A DNA stretch of 14,204 nucleotides from assembly GCA_023443095.1 (NCBI GenBank), contig JAEZVV010000199.1, forward strand, positions 1 to 14,204, read 5' to 3'. The stretch comes from Pseudomonadota bacterium. GTDB taxonomy: Bacteria; Pseudomonadota; Gammaproteobacteria; Burkholderiales; Burkholderiaceae_F. The notes beneath the pieces are model-generated. The model was given only the letters and a program-made list of their open reading frames with translations. It was not told the DNA's origin and did no database searches. How positions within the stretch are numbered: position 1 is the first letter of the stretch; every line of letters starts with the position of its first letter. Of this stretch, positions 1-5,989 are shown one piece after another. The position numbers and the translations under genes are program-made.

Positions 1-1014
1 GGCGCCGCGGGGGGGGCGCGCTCCCCGCTCCATATCCGCGCCGGCGGCAGCAAGGATTTCTACGGCCGGCCGGCGCCAGGGACCCGGCTCGACCCGCGCG
101 GCCATCGCGGCGTGCTCGACTACGACCCGACCGAACTCGTGGTGGTGGCCCGCTGCGGCACGCCGCTCACCGAACTCGAAGCCCTGCTCGCCGAGCAGGG
201 CCAGATGCTCGCCTTCGAGCCGCCGCATTTCGGCGCCGCCACCGTGGGCGGCATGGTCGCTGCGGGGCTGTCGGGCCCGCGCCGCGCGGCCGCCGGCAGC
301 CTGCGCGACTTCGTGCTGGGCGCCAAGCTGATCGACGGCCGTGGGCAACAGCTGAGCTTTGGCGGCACGGTGATGAAAAACGTCGCCGGCTACGACGTTT
401 CCCGCGTCCTGGCCGGCTCGCTGGGCACGCTCGGGCTGATCACCGAAGTCGCGCTCAAGGTGCTGCCGCTGCCTGCCGCTGAAACCAGCTTGCGCTTCGA
501 GATGGACGAAGCCACGGCGCTGCACCGGCTCAACTTATGGGCGGGCCAGCCGCTGCCGATCTCGGCGAGCAGCTGGCAGGCGGGTCTGCTGCACCTGCGC
601 CTCTCGGGCGCTGAGGCCGCAGTGCAATCGGCCCGCGCCCGCCTCGGCGGCGAGATCGTCGCCGCGGGCTCGGAACATTGGCGGGCGCTGCGCGAACAGA
701 GCGCCGAGTTCTTCGCCGGCCCGGCACCTTTATGGCGGTTTTCCCTGCCGTCGACCACCCCGCCGCTCGACCTCGATTGCCCACAACTGATCGAATGGGG
801 CGGCGCCCAGCGCTGGCTGCGGCTGTCCGCCGCGCCCGACGAGGTCTTTGCCGCCGCAGCCCGGCTCGGCGGGCACGCCACCCTGTTTCGCGGCGGCCCG
901 CGCGAGGCCGTCTTCGCTCGGCTCGCTCCTCCCGTCGCCGCCATCCACCGCCGCCTCAAGGTCGAGTTCGATCCGCACGGCATCTTCAACCCGGGGCGAA
1001 TGTATGAAACCTGA
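1..1014 (+). CDS. glcE: Glycolate oxidase (dehydrogenase) FAD-binding subunit GlcE, 5' end cut by the window edge
   Basis: The reading frame is open from base 1 and ends with TGA at 1012-1014, giving 337 visible residues. Family members are about 350 residues (E. coli GlcE), so only some 15-20 N-terminal residues should be missing. GlcE is one of two FAD-domain subunits (with GlcD) of the membrane-associated complex that oxidises glycolate to glyoxylate and passes electrons towards quinone through GlcF. The visible part is a PCMH-type FAD-binding domain. It contains SKDFYGRP near the start, DYDPTELVVVARCGTPL, a WGGMVA-like segment (GGMVAAGLSGPRR) and GGTVMKNVAGYDVSR. The C terminus ends FNPGRMYET, as in GlcE (FNPGRMY). 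It lies 42 bases upstream of glcF on the same strand. An ATG at 112 lies inside the FAD domain and is not the real start. glcD is expected just upstream of the window. Confidence 0.95.
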   Translation, partial: GAAGGARSPLHIRAGGSKDFYGRPAPGTRLDPRGHRGVLDYDPTELVVVARCGTPLTELEALLAEQGQMLAFEPPHFGAATVGGMVAAGLSGPRRAAAGSLRDFVLGAKLIDGRGQQLSFGGTVMKNVAGYDVSRVLAGSLGTLGLITEVALKVLPLPAAETSLRFEMDEATALHRLNLWAGQPLPISASSWQAGLLHLRLSGAEAAVQSARARLGGEIVAAGSEHWRALREQSAEFFAGPAPLWRFSLPSTTPPLDLDCPQLIEWGGAQRWLRLSAAPDEVFAAAARLGGHATLFRGGPREAVFARLAPPVAAIHRRLKVEFDPHGIFNPGRMYET

Positions 1015-1056
1015 GCCCGACGTTCGACTGACACCCGCCCTGGTCCGCCCGCTGCC

Positions 1057-2286
1057 ATGCAAACCCAGCTAGCCGAGCCCTACGCGAAGACGCCCGAGGG
1101 CCGGGCGGCCGAAACCATCCTGCGCCAATGCGTGCATTGCGGCTTTTGCACCGCCACCTGTCCGACCTACCAGCTTCTGGGCGACGAACTCGACGGACCG
1201 CGCGGCCGCATCTACCTGATCAAGCAGGTGCTCGAAGGCCAGGCGCCGACCCGCGCCACCCAGCTCCACCTCGACCGCTGCCTCACTTGCCGCAGCTGCG
1301 AAACCACCTGCCCGTCGGGAGTGACCTACGGCCAGCTGGTCGATATCGGCCGCGCCCTGATCGACCGGCAGGTGGCGCGCCCGGCGACCGAACGCCTCCT
1401 GCGCAGGGCCTTGAAAACCGGCCTGACCGGCCCCCTGTTCGCGCCCGCGATCAAGCTCGCCCAGCTCGTGCGACCGCTGCTGCCGGCCGCGCTCAAAGCC
1501 AAGGTGCCGGCCGCACAAGCCGCGGACGCCAGGCCGGCCGACTCGCATCCGCGCCGCATGATCCTGCTCGAGGGCTGCGTCCAGCCGGCGCTGGCGCCCA
1601 ATATCAACCCCGCCACGGCACGCCTGCTCGACCGTCTCGGCATCGAGCTGCTGCGGCCGGCCCAGGCCGGCTGCTGCGGCGCTCTGCGCTACCACTTGAA
1701 CGACCACGAGGGCGGCCTGGCCGACGCACGCCGCAACATCGACGCCTGGTGGCCGCTGCTCCAGGCCGGCGCCGAGGCGATCGTGCTCAACGCCAGCGGC
1801 TGCGGCAGCCAGGTCAAGGACTACGCCCGTCTGCTGGCGGACGACCCGGTCTACGCCGAGCGGGCGGCCCAAGTGTCGGCACTGGCCTGCGACGTGGCCG
1901 AAGTGCTGAGCCGGCTCGAACCCGAACTCCGGGCCCGGCTCGATTCCCAGGCCGCGCCGCAGAAACTCGTCTTCCACCCGCCCTGCTCGCTGCAGCACGG
2001 GCAAAAGATCCGCGGCCAAGTCGAAGGTCTGCTGCGGATGGCCGGCGCCGAGCTGCTGCCGGTAGGCGAAGCCCATCTGTGCTGCGGCTCGGCCGGCACG
2101 TATTCGGTACTGCAGCCGCAACTGTCGACCCAGTTGCGCGAGCGCAAGCTTGCTCAACTCGAAGCCGGTGCACCGGCGCTCATACTCTCGGCCAACATCG
2201 GTTGCATCACCCATCTGGCCGCCGGCACCGAGCGGCCGGTGATGCACTGGATCGAATGGATAGAACACCGACTTCAAGCTGAATGA
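1057..2286 (+). CDS. glcF: Glycolate oxidase iron-sulfur subunit GlcF
   Basis: This 409-residue protein is the iron-sulfur, electron-transferring subunit of the glycolate dehydrogenase complex GlcDEF. It carries electrons from the flavin subunits to the quinone pool. Two ferredoxin-type CxxCxxCxxxCP clusters are visible: C25-C28-C31-C35-P36 and C75-C78-C81-C85-P86. Two CCG-type motifs follow, GCCGALRYH at C206/C207 and LCCGSAGTY at C342/C343; these are the heterodisulfide-reductase-like cysteine-rich domains. The start MQTQL matches the E. coli protein, and the length is usual. No good Shine-Dalgarno is seen in the 42-base gap after glcE, so translation may depend on the upstream gene. Its TGA (2284-2286) overlaps the ATG of lrgA (ATGA), which implies translational coupling. 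Confidence 0.96.
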   Translation: MQTQLAEPYAKTPEGRAAETILRQCVHCGFCTATCPTYQLLGDELDGPRGRIYLIKQVLEGQAPTRATQLHLDRCLTCRSCETTCPSGVTYGQLVDIGRALIDRQVARPATERLLRRALKTGLTGPLFAPAIKLAQLVRPLLPAALKAKVPAAQAADARPADSHPRRMILLEGCVQPALAPNINPATARLLDRLGIELLRPAQAGCCGALRYHLNDHEGGLADARRNIDAWWPLLQAGAEAIVLNASGCGSQVKDYARLLADDPVYAERAAQVSALACDVAEVLSRLEPELRARLDSQAAPQKLVFHPPCSLQHGQKIRGQVEGLLRMAGAELLPVGEAHLCCGSAGTYSVLQPQLSTQLRERKLAQLEAGAPALILSANIGCITHLAAGTERPVMHWIEWIEHRLQAE

Positions 2287-2648
2287 TCAACGCTCTTGCC
2301 ACCCTGCTCGGCTTTCAACTGCTGGGCGAAGCCCTCTCTTTCGGCTTGCATGCGCCGGTGCCGGGTCCGGTGCTCGGCATGGCCCTGCTGCTTGTCTGGC
2401 TCATCTGCAACGAACGCGCCGCCAACGCTTTGCGCCCGACCGGGCTGGAGATGCTGCGGCACTTGTCGCTGCTCTTCGTTCCGGCCGGCGTCGGCATCAT
2501 GCTGCACGTGGTGCGGCTGGCCCATGAATGGCTGCCGATCGTCGTCGCCCTGGTGGCCAGCACCGCCATCGCCATCGTCGTCACCGCGCTGGTGATCGAC
2601 CGTTCGCAACGCTGGCTGGGGATCCCGGATGAAACCGGCGCTGACTGA
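2283..2648 (+). CDS. lrgA: CidA/LrgA-family membrane protein, candidate small subunit of a glycolate transporter
   Basis: This 121-residue protein is nearly all hydrophobic, with about four membrane segments (roughly residues 4-20, 26-43, 60-78 and 85-105). The features APVPGPVLGMALLL and LLFVPAGVGIM are typical of the LrgA/CidA (YohJ) family. The family is classically described as holin-like and linked to autolysis. Partners in Bacillus and Streptococcus have been reported to move pyruvate, and plant PLGG1, an LrgA-LrgB fusion, moves glycolate and glycerate. The ATG overlaps the glcF stop as ATGA, and lrgB begins 20 bases before its end. The protein is therefore made together with glycolate oxidase. 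Family membership is clear; the transport role is inferred from context. Confidence 0.92.
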   Translation: MINALATLLGFQLLGEALSFGLHAPVPGPVLGMALLLVWLICNERAANALRPTGLEMLRHLSLLFVPAGVGIMLHVVRLAHEWLPIVVALVASTAIAIVVTALVIDRSQRWLGIPDETGAD

Positions 2649-3360
2649 AGTCTGGGTCTATCTGTCGGCCTCGCCCCTGGTTTGGCTGACCGTCACCCTG
2701 GTCGCTTACCAGCTGGCCTTCGCGGCCTATCGCAAGTCGGGCTGGAACCCCGTGGTCAACCCGGTCGCGCTGGCGGTGGGCTTGATCGTGTGCCTGCTGC
2801 TCGCCACCGGCACTTCGTATCCCACGTATTTCGACGGCGCGCAGTTCGTGCACTTCCTGCTCGGGCCGGCCACGGTGGCGCTGGCGATTCCGCTCTACGA
2901 CCAGCGCGCCCGCCTCGCCAAGCTGTGGCTGCCGCTCCTGCTGGGCCTGATCGCGGGCGCCACCACAGCGATCGCCTCGGCGATCACGATCGCCTGGGCG
3001 CTGGGCGCCAGCCGCGAAACCATGATGTCGCTCGCGCCCAAAAGCGTGACCACGCCGGTGGCGATGGGGATCTCCGAAAAACTCGGCGGCCTGCCCTCGC
3101 TCACGGCCGTGATGGTGATCCTCACCGGCGTGATCGGCGCGATCATCGCGCGCCCCCTGCTCCGGCTTCTGGGAGTCAGGAGTCATCACGCGCGCGGCTT
3201 TGCGGTCGGCGTCGCTGCGCACGGCATCGGCACTGCGCGCGCCTTCCAGGTGAGCGAAGAGGCCGGCGCTTTCGCCGGCCTCGCCATGGGCCTCACCGCC
3301 CTGGTGACCGCCTTTGTTGCGCCCTGGCTGGCGCCGTGGCTGCTGGCCCAGCTGGGCTGA
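2629..3360 (+). CDS. lrgB: LrgB-family membrane protein, candidate large subunit of a glycolate transporter
   Basis: This 243-residue integral membrane protein of the LrgB/CidB (YohK) family has about six or seven hydrophobic segments. Conserved family stretches are visible: LAPKSVTTPVAMGIS at residues 135-149 and AAHGIGTARAFQ at 196-207. The hydrophobic C terminus runs from about 215 to 243. The ATG at 2629 is preceded by GGGGAT inside the end of lrgA and overlaps that gene by 20 bases in another frame, as is usual for lrgAB pairs. The length is normal for the family (about 230-245). Its TGA at 3358-3360 directly abuts the stop of the convergent transporter, with no terminator hairpin between. 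Together with glcF the pair probably forms a glycolate-use operon; that function is inference. Confidence 0.93.
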   Translation: MKPALTEVWVYLSASPLVWLTVTLVAYQLAFAAYRKSGWNPVVNPVALAVGLIVCLLLATGTSYPTYFDGAQFVHFLLGPATVALAIPLYDQRARLAKLWLPLLLGLIAGATTAIASAITIAWALGASRETMMSLAPKSVTTPVAMGISEKLGGLPSLTAVMVILTGVIGAIIARPLLRLLGVRSHHARGFAVGVAAHGIGTARAFQVSEEAGAFAGLAMGLTALVTAFVAPWLAPWLLAQLG

Positions 3361-4893
3361 TCAGGTCTGGATGGCCGTGGTCAGATCCACGCCCAGCCAG
3401 GTAACCACAAAGGTGATGACCAGAATCGCCACGATGTTGAGGATGAAGCCCGCCTTCACCATCTGACCGATGGTGATCATGCCGGTACCGAAAATGATGG
3501 CGTTGGGCGGGGTGGCCACCGGCATCATGAAGGCGGCGCTCGCGCCCAGCGCGGTCACCAGCAGCAGGGTCTCGGGCAGCACTCCCAGGGTCGGCGCCGC
3601 CGCGGCCAGCAGGGGCAACATGGTGGCCGCCAGCGCGGTGTTGCTGGTGAACTCGGTCGCAAACACGACCAGGGTCGACACCCCCATGACGATGCCGAGA
3701 GCGGGCAGCTCGGCCAGGGCCGCGGCCTGCGCGCCCTCCAGTCCCGCCGCGCCGTTGGCCTGAATCGCCGCCGCCATCGACAAGCCGCCGCCGAACAGGA
3801 GCAGGACGTCCCACGGAATGTTCTTGGCGCTGTCCCAGTCGAGCGCGCGGATGCCGTGCTCCGGCTTGACCGGGATCGTGAACAGGACGATGCCGGCGAT
3901 CATGGCGATGGTCGAATCCGACAGCCGCGCGAGCGGCTTGCCGCCGCCGATTTCAAGATCGCGCAGCAGCGGCCCGAAGATCCACAACAACACCGTCGCC
4001 AGGAACACCACCAGGACCACCCGCTCGCCGCGGCTGAGCGCCCCCATCTTGGCAAGCTCGTTGCGCACCCATTCGCGACCGCCGGCGACTTCGCCGATCG
4101 AGTTGCGGAACAAGACCTTGGTAAGCAGCAGCCAGGTCATCGGCAGCATGATCAGGGTGACGGGAACGCCAACCCGCATCCAGTCGAGCACCGACACCTG
4201 ATCGCCATAGGTCTGCTCGACGAAACGCACGAACAAGCCGTTGGGCGGAGAACCGATGATGGTCGCCATGCCGCCGATCGAGGCGCCGTAGGCCACGGCA
4301 AGCAGGATCGAGACGGCGAAGTTGCGCTCGCAGGCATCGGGAGTGTTACCCGGGCGCGAGCTGCGCACCACGCCGATCAAGGCAATCGCGATCGGCACCA
4401 TCATCGCCGCGGTCGAGGTATTCGAGACCCACATGCTCACGAAAGCCGTGACCCCCATCATGCCGGCGACCACGTGGCTCGCCTTGGTGCCGACCACCGC
4501 CAGGGTCCGCATCGCGATGCGACGGTCGAGCCCCCATTTCTGCAGGCCGGCGGCCAGCAGGAATCCGCCCATGAACAGGAAAATCACGTCGGAGGCATAC
4601 GGCGACATTGCCTGCGCCGGGGTGGCGATGCCAAACAGCGGGAACAGCACGATCGGCAGCAAGGCGGTGATGGCGATCGGCACCGCTTCGGTGAACCACC
4701 ACAGCGCCATCCACAAGACCACGGCCAAGGTGGCGCGGCCGGCGGTCGAAAAGGCGACTTCCTTGCCGGCCGGGTCGACATAACTCTCGGGCAGCACCAG
4801 GAACAGGACTAGGGCTAGCAGCGGCGCAAAAACCAGGGCAAACCGCTTGGATCGCGGTGAAAAAGTTCCGATCTGAATCTGGGTGTTCGGCAT
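3361..4893 (-). CDS. DASS/SLC13-family sodium:anion (dicarboxylate-type) symporter
   Basis: This 510-residue polytopic membrane protein has about 11-13 hydrophobic segments. Two SNT motifs form the sodium and substrate sites of the divalent anion:sodium symporter family: SNTSTAAMM at 157-165 and TSNTALAATMLP at 416-427. Also seen are GASIGGMATIIGSPPN (203-218) and MMPVATPPNAIIFGTG (456-471), each in its usual place after an SNT motif. Family members carry C4-dicarboxylates, citrate, sulfate or related anions; the substrate here cannot be read from sequence. I start at the ATG at 4893 (MPNTQIQ), just before the first membrane segment. A 39-residue extension to 5010 is open but has no ribosome site and runs through regulatory dyads. 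The upstream region carries an FNR/CRP-like box and a leader hairpin, suggesting regulation by oxygen or carbon source. Confidence 0.92.
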   Translation of the reverse strand: MPNTQIQIGTFSPRSKRFALVFAPLLALVLFLVLPESYVDPAGKEVAFSTAGRATLAVVLWMALWWFTEAVPIAITALLPIVLFPLFGIATPAQAMSPYASDVIFLFMGGFLLAAGLQKWGLDRRIAMRTLAVVGTKASHVVAGMMGVTAFVSMWVSNTSTAAMMVPIAIALIGVVRSSRPGNTPDACERNFAVSILLAVAYGASIGGMATIIGSPPNGLFVRFVEQTYGDQVSVLDWMRVGVPVTLIMLPMTWLLLTKVLFRNSIGEVAGGREWVRNELAKMGALSRGERVVLVVFLATVLLWIFGPLLRDLEIGGGKPLARLSDSTIAMIAGIVLFTIPVKPEHGIRALDWDSAKNIPWDVLLLFGGGLSMAAAIQANGAAGLEGAQAAALAELPALGIVMGVSTLVVFATEFTSNTALAATMLPLLAAAAPTLGVLPETLLLVTALGASAAFMMPVATPPNAIIFGTGMITIGQMVKAGFILNIVAILVITFVVTWLGVDLTTAIQT

Positions 4894-4910
4894 GGCTTCG
4901 AGATGGAAAT

Positions 4911-4937
4911 GCCCGTCGAGCCGAGGCTCGGACGGGC
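4911..4937 (-). promoter_or_regulatory. GC-rich hairpin in the putative 5' leader of the transporter gene
   Basis: On the plus strand the arms are GCCCGTCGAGCC and GGCTCGGACGGGC around a GA loop. This gives a 12-bp stem with one bulged base. It ends 17 bases before the transporter ATG. On the minus strand it is followed by ATTTCC rather than a clean U tract. It could act as a leader structure, attenuator or operator. The structure is seen in the sequence; the role is inferred. Confidence 0.45.
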
Positions 4938-4990
4938 ACGGTTCGCGGGAATCGAGCAAAAAGTATGGACACCCGCTTTTGACCTCTTCC

Positions 4991-5006
4991 CTTGTCGCAC
5001 GACAAG
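4991..5006. promoter_or_regulatory. Perfect 7+7 dyad, candidate operator
   Basis: CTTGTCGCACGACAAG is a perfect inverted repeat with a 2-base centre. It sits next to the FNR/CRP-like box upstream of the minus-strand transporter. If CATACT at 4962-4967 is the -10, the centre of this dyad falls near -43.5. I cannot assign a regulator. Confidence 0.45.
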
Positions 5007-5009
5007 CCA

Positions 5010-5023
5010 TTGATCTAGATCAC
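5010..5023 (-). promoter_or_regulatory. FNR/CRP-family binding-site candidate upstream of the DASS transporter
   Basis: The minus strand reads GTGATCTAGATCAA. This matches the FNR/ANR consensus TTGAT-N4-ATCAA at 9 of 10 fixed bases. With its flanks (TGTGA-N6-TCAAT) it also partly matches CRP (8 of 10). Its centre lies 49.5 bases upstream of the first base of CATACT (4967), which puts it at about -61.5 if that hexamer is the -10. That is a classic activator position. The promoter assignment is inference. Confidence 0.5.
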
Positions 5024-5068
5024 AACGCCGGACCGGAAAAATGCCTGTCTATGTAACCCCCACAATCA

Positions 5069-5085
5069 GACAAACCCCGACAAAC
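5069..5085. repeat. Tandem GACAAAC heptamers with a 10-base period
   Basis: GACAAAC occurs at 5069-5075 and again at 5079-5085. A close copy, GACAAAT, occurs at 5110-5116, 31 bases further on. The spacing is about one and three helical turns, as in direct-repeat sites of response regulators. The same GACAA/TTGTC core forms the dyad at 4991-5006. Confidence 0.4.
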
Positions 5086-5121
5086 GCCGGCTCTTTTGCA
5101 GTATGCGCAGACAAATTCCGC

Positions 5122-5149
5122 ATCACAAAATCAAGAGCGATTGTGTGAT
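5122..5149. promoter_or_regulatory. Imperfect inverted repeat, candidate operator
   Basis: ATCACA (5122-5127) pairs with TGTGAT (5144-5149). After one mismatch, AATC pairs with GATT, leaving a 6-base centre AAGAGC. It lies about 140 bases before the lipoprotein ATG and about 230 bases before the transporter ATG, so it could serve either gene. Confidence 0.35.
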
Positions 5150-5227
5150 CAGCGCTACGGCTTAACGCATGCAGGCCAGTTTCCATACAAACCCGCACCA
5201 CCAAGCAGCAGCCGTCCACAGCGCTTC

Positions 5228-5244
5228 CTCTACCATTGAGCTAC
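5228..5244 (-). other. tRNA D-arm-like fragment, probably a tRNA-Gly relic
   Basis: The minus strand reads GTAGCTCAATGGTAGAG, the standard bacterial tRNA D-arm sequence. The preceding bases (GCGT) and the GAAGC that follows also resemble the 5' half of tRNA-Gly(UCC), if 2 bases are deleted. No anticodon arm or T-arm (GTTCGA type) follows, so this is not a working tRNA. It could be a remnant or a chance match. Confidence 0.35.
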
Positions 5245-5289
5245 ACGCTGCGGCCCTGTGCCGCCTTTTCCCAACCCACAGGAACCTCC

Positions 5290-5925
5290 ATGAAAATCGC
5301 TAGCGCCGCTGTTGCCCTGACCGCTGCCGCACTGACTGCCGGCTGCGCCACCTACGAACCCAATACAACCCGCGACACCACCATCGGCGCCCTGGTCGGC
5401 GCCGCCATCGGCGCCGCCGCCCATGGTTCGAACCGCACCCACGGCGCGCTGGCGGGCGCCGCCATCGGCGGCCTCGGCACCTATGTCTGGTCGAGCCAGA
5501 TGGAAAAGCAGAAACGCGAGATGGAAGCCGCCACTCGCGGCACCGGGGTGCAGGTCAGCCAGACCGCCGACAACCAGTTGAAGCTCGACGTGCCGAGCGA
5601 CGTGTCGTTCGACGTCGGCCGCGCCGACATCAAACCCAACTTCGCCCCCGTGCTCGACCGCTTCGCCCAAACCCTGCGCGACAACCCCTCGACCACGGTG
5701 CGCGTGATCGGCCATACCGACTCGACCGGCTCGGACGCGATCAACAACCCGCTCTCGGTCAACCGCGCCGCCAGCGTGCGCAGCTACCTCGCCGCGCGCG
5801 GCGTAGCCTCGTCGCGGATCGAAATCGACGGCCGCGGTTCGCGCGAACCGATCGCCGACAACTCGACCAACGCCGGCCGTGCGCAGAACCGCCGGGTCGA
5901 GATCTACGTCGCCCAGGCCCAATAA
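5290..5925 (+). CDS. OmpA-family outer-membrane lipoprotein with glycine zipper (YiaD-like)
   Basis: This 211-residue protein begins with a lipoprotein signal peptide, MKIASAAVALTAAALTAGC, with the lipid-accepting cysteine at C19 and alanine after it, consistent with outer-membrane sorting. A glycine-zipper region (about residues 34-65: GALVGAAIGAAA and GALAGAAIGGLG) follows. The C-terminal half is an OmpA-like peptidoglycan-binding domain. The domain keeps the diaminopimelate-contacting residues: D144 in GHTDSTG and R159 in LSVNRA. It also has the usual ending AQNRRVEIYV. Order and length match E. coli YiaD. The ATG at 5290 is chosen because AGGAA sits just before it and the signal peptide starts there; a TTG frame extension to 5236 adds nothing family-like. 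It probably links outer membrane and cell wall. It is monocistronic and ends at a strong terminator. Confidence 0.93.
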   Translation: MKIASAAVALTAAALTAGCATYEPNTTRDTTIGALVGAAIGAAAHGSNRTHGALAGAAIGGLGTYVWSSQMEKQKREMEAATRGTGVQVSQTADNQLKLDVPSDVSFDVGRADIKPNFAPVLDRFAQTLRDNPSTTVRVIGHTDSTGSDAINNPLSVNRAASVRSYLAARGVASSRIEIDGRGSREPIADNSTNAGRAQNRRVEIYVAQAQ

Positions 5926-5942
5926 GCGCGGTCCACGCGCCA

Positions 5943-5979
5943 AAACAAGAAGGGGCGCCCCGCGGCGCCCCTTCTGTTT
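5943..5979. terminator. Strong bidirectional rho-independent terminator
   Basis: AGAAGGGGCGCC (5948-5959) pairs perfectly with GGCGCCCCTTCT (5964-5975) across a CCGC loop. AAAC (5943-5946) and GTTT (5976-5979) extend the stem beyond one bulged A. It lies between the convergent lipoprotein and DUF3422 genes, 18 bases after the first and 11 bases past the stop of the second, and can serve both. Confidence 0.88.
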
Positions 5980-5989
5980 GAATCTCGCT

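Larger units (their letters stand above)
4894..5289. other. 396-base non-coding region between divergent genes, rich in regulatory-looking structure
   Basis: No convincing gene is seen on either strand. From left to right it holds a GC-rich hairpin (4911-4937), a CATACT candidate -10 for the minus strand (4962-4967), a perfect 7+7 dyad (4991-5006), an FNR/CRP-like box (5010-5023) and GACAAA direct repeats (5069-5116). Further right are an imperfect ATCACA/TGTGAT dyad (5122-5149) and a tRNA D-arm-like fragment (5228-5244). Its central part is visibly richer in A and T than the surrounding genes. It must hold the promoters of both the minus-strand transporter and the plus-strand lipoprotein. 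Confidence 0.7.

Noticed and set aside
1069..2277. 402-codon open frame antisense to glcF
   Set aside because: It mirrors the real gene in high-GC DNA, shows no domain and lies opposite conserved cysteine clusters.
4894..5010. N-terminal extension of the DASS transporter to an ATG at 5010
   Set aside because: No ribosome site, composition unlike the family, and it would run through the dyad, the candidate -10 and the leader hairpin.
5161..5262. Complete tRNA gene on the minus strand around the D-arm match
   Set aside because: The D-stem closing pair is broken and no anticodon stem, T-arm or acceptor partner can be formed.
5236..5289. TTG start for the OmpA-family lipoprotein
   Set aside because: It would bury the lipoprotein signal peptide; the ATG at 5290 has AGGAA ahead of it and begins the signal sequence.
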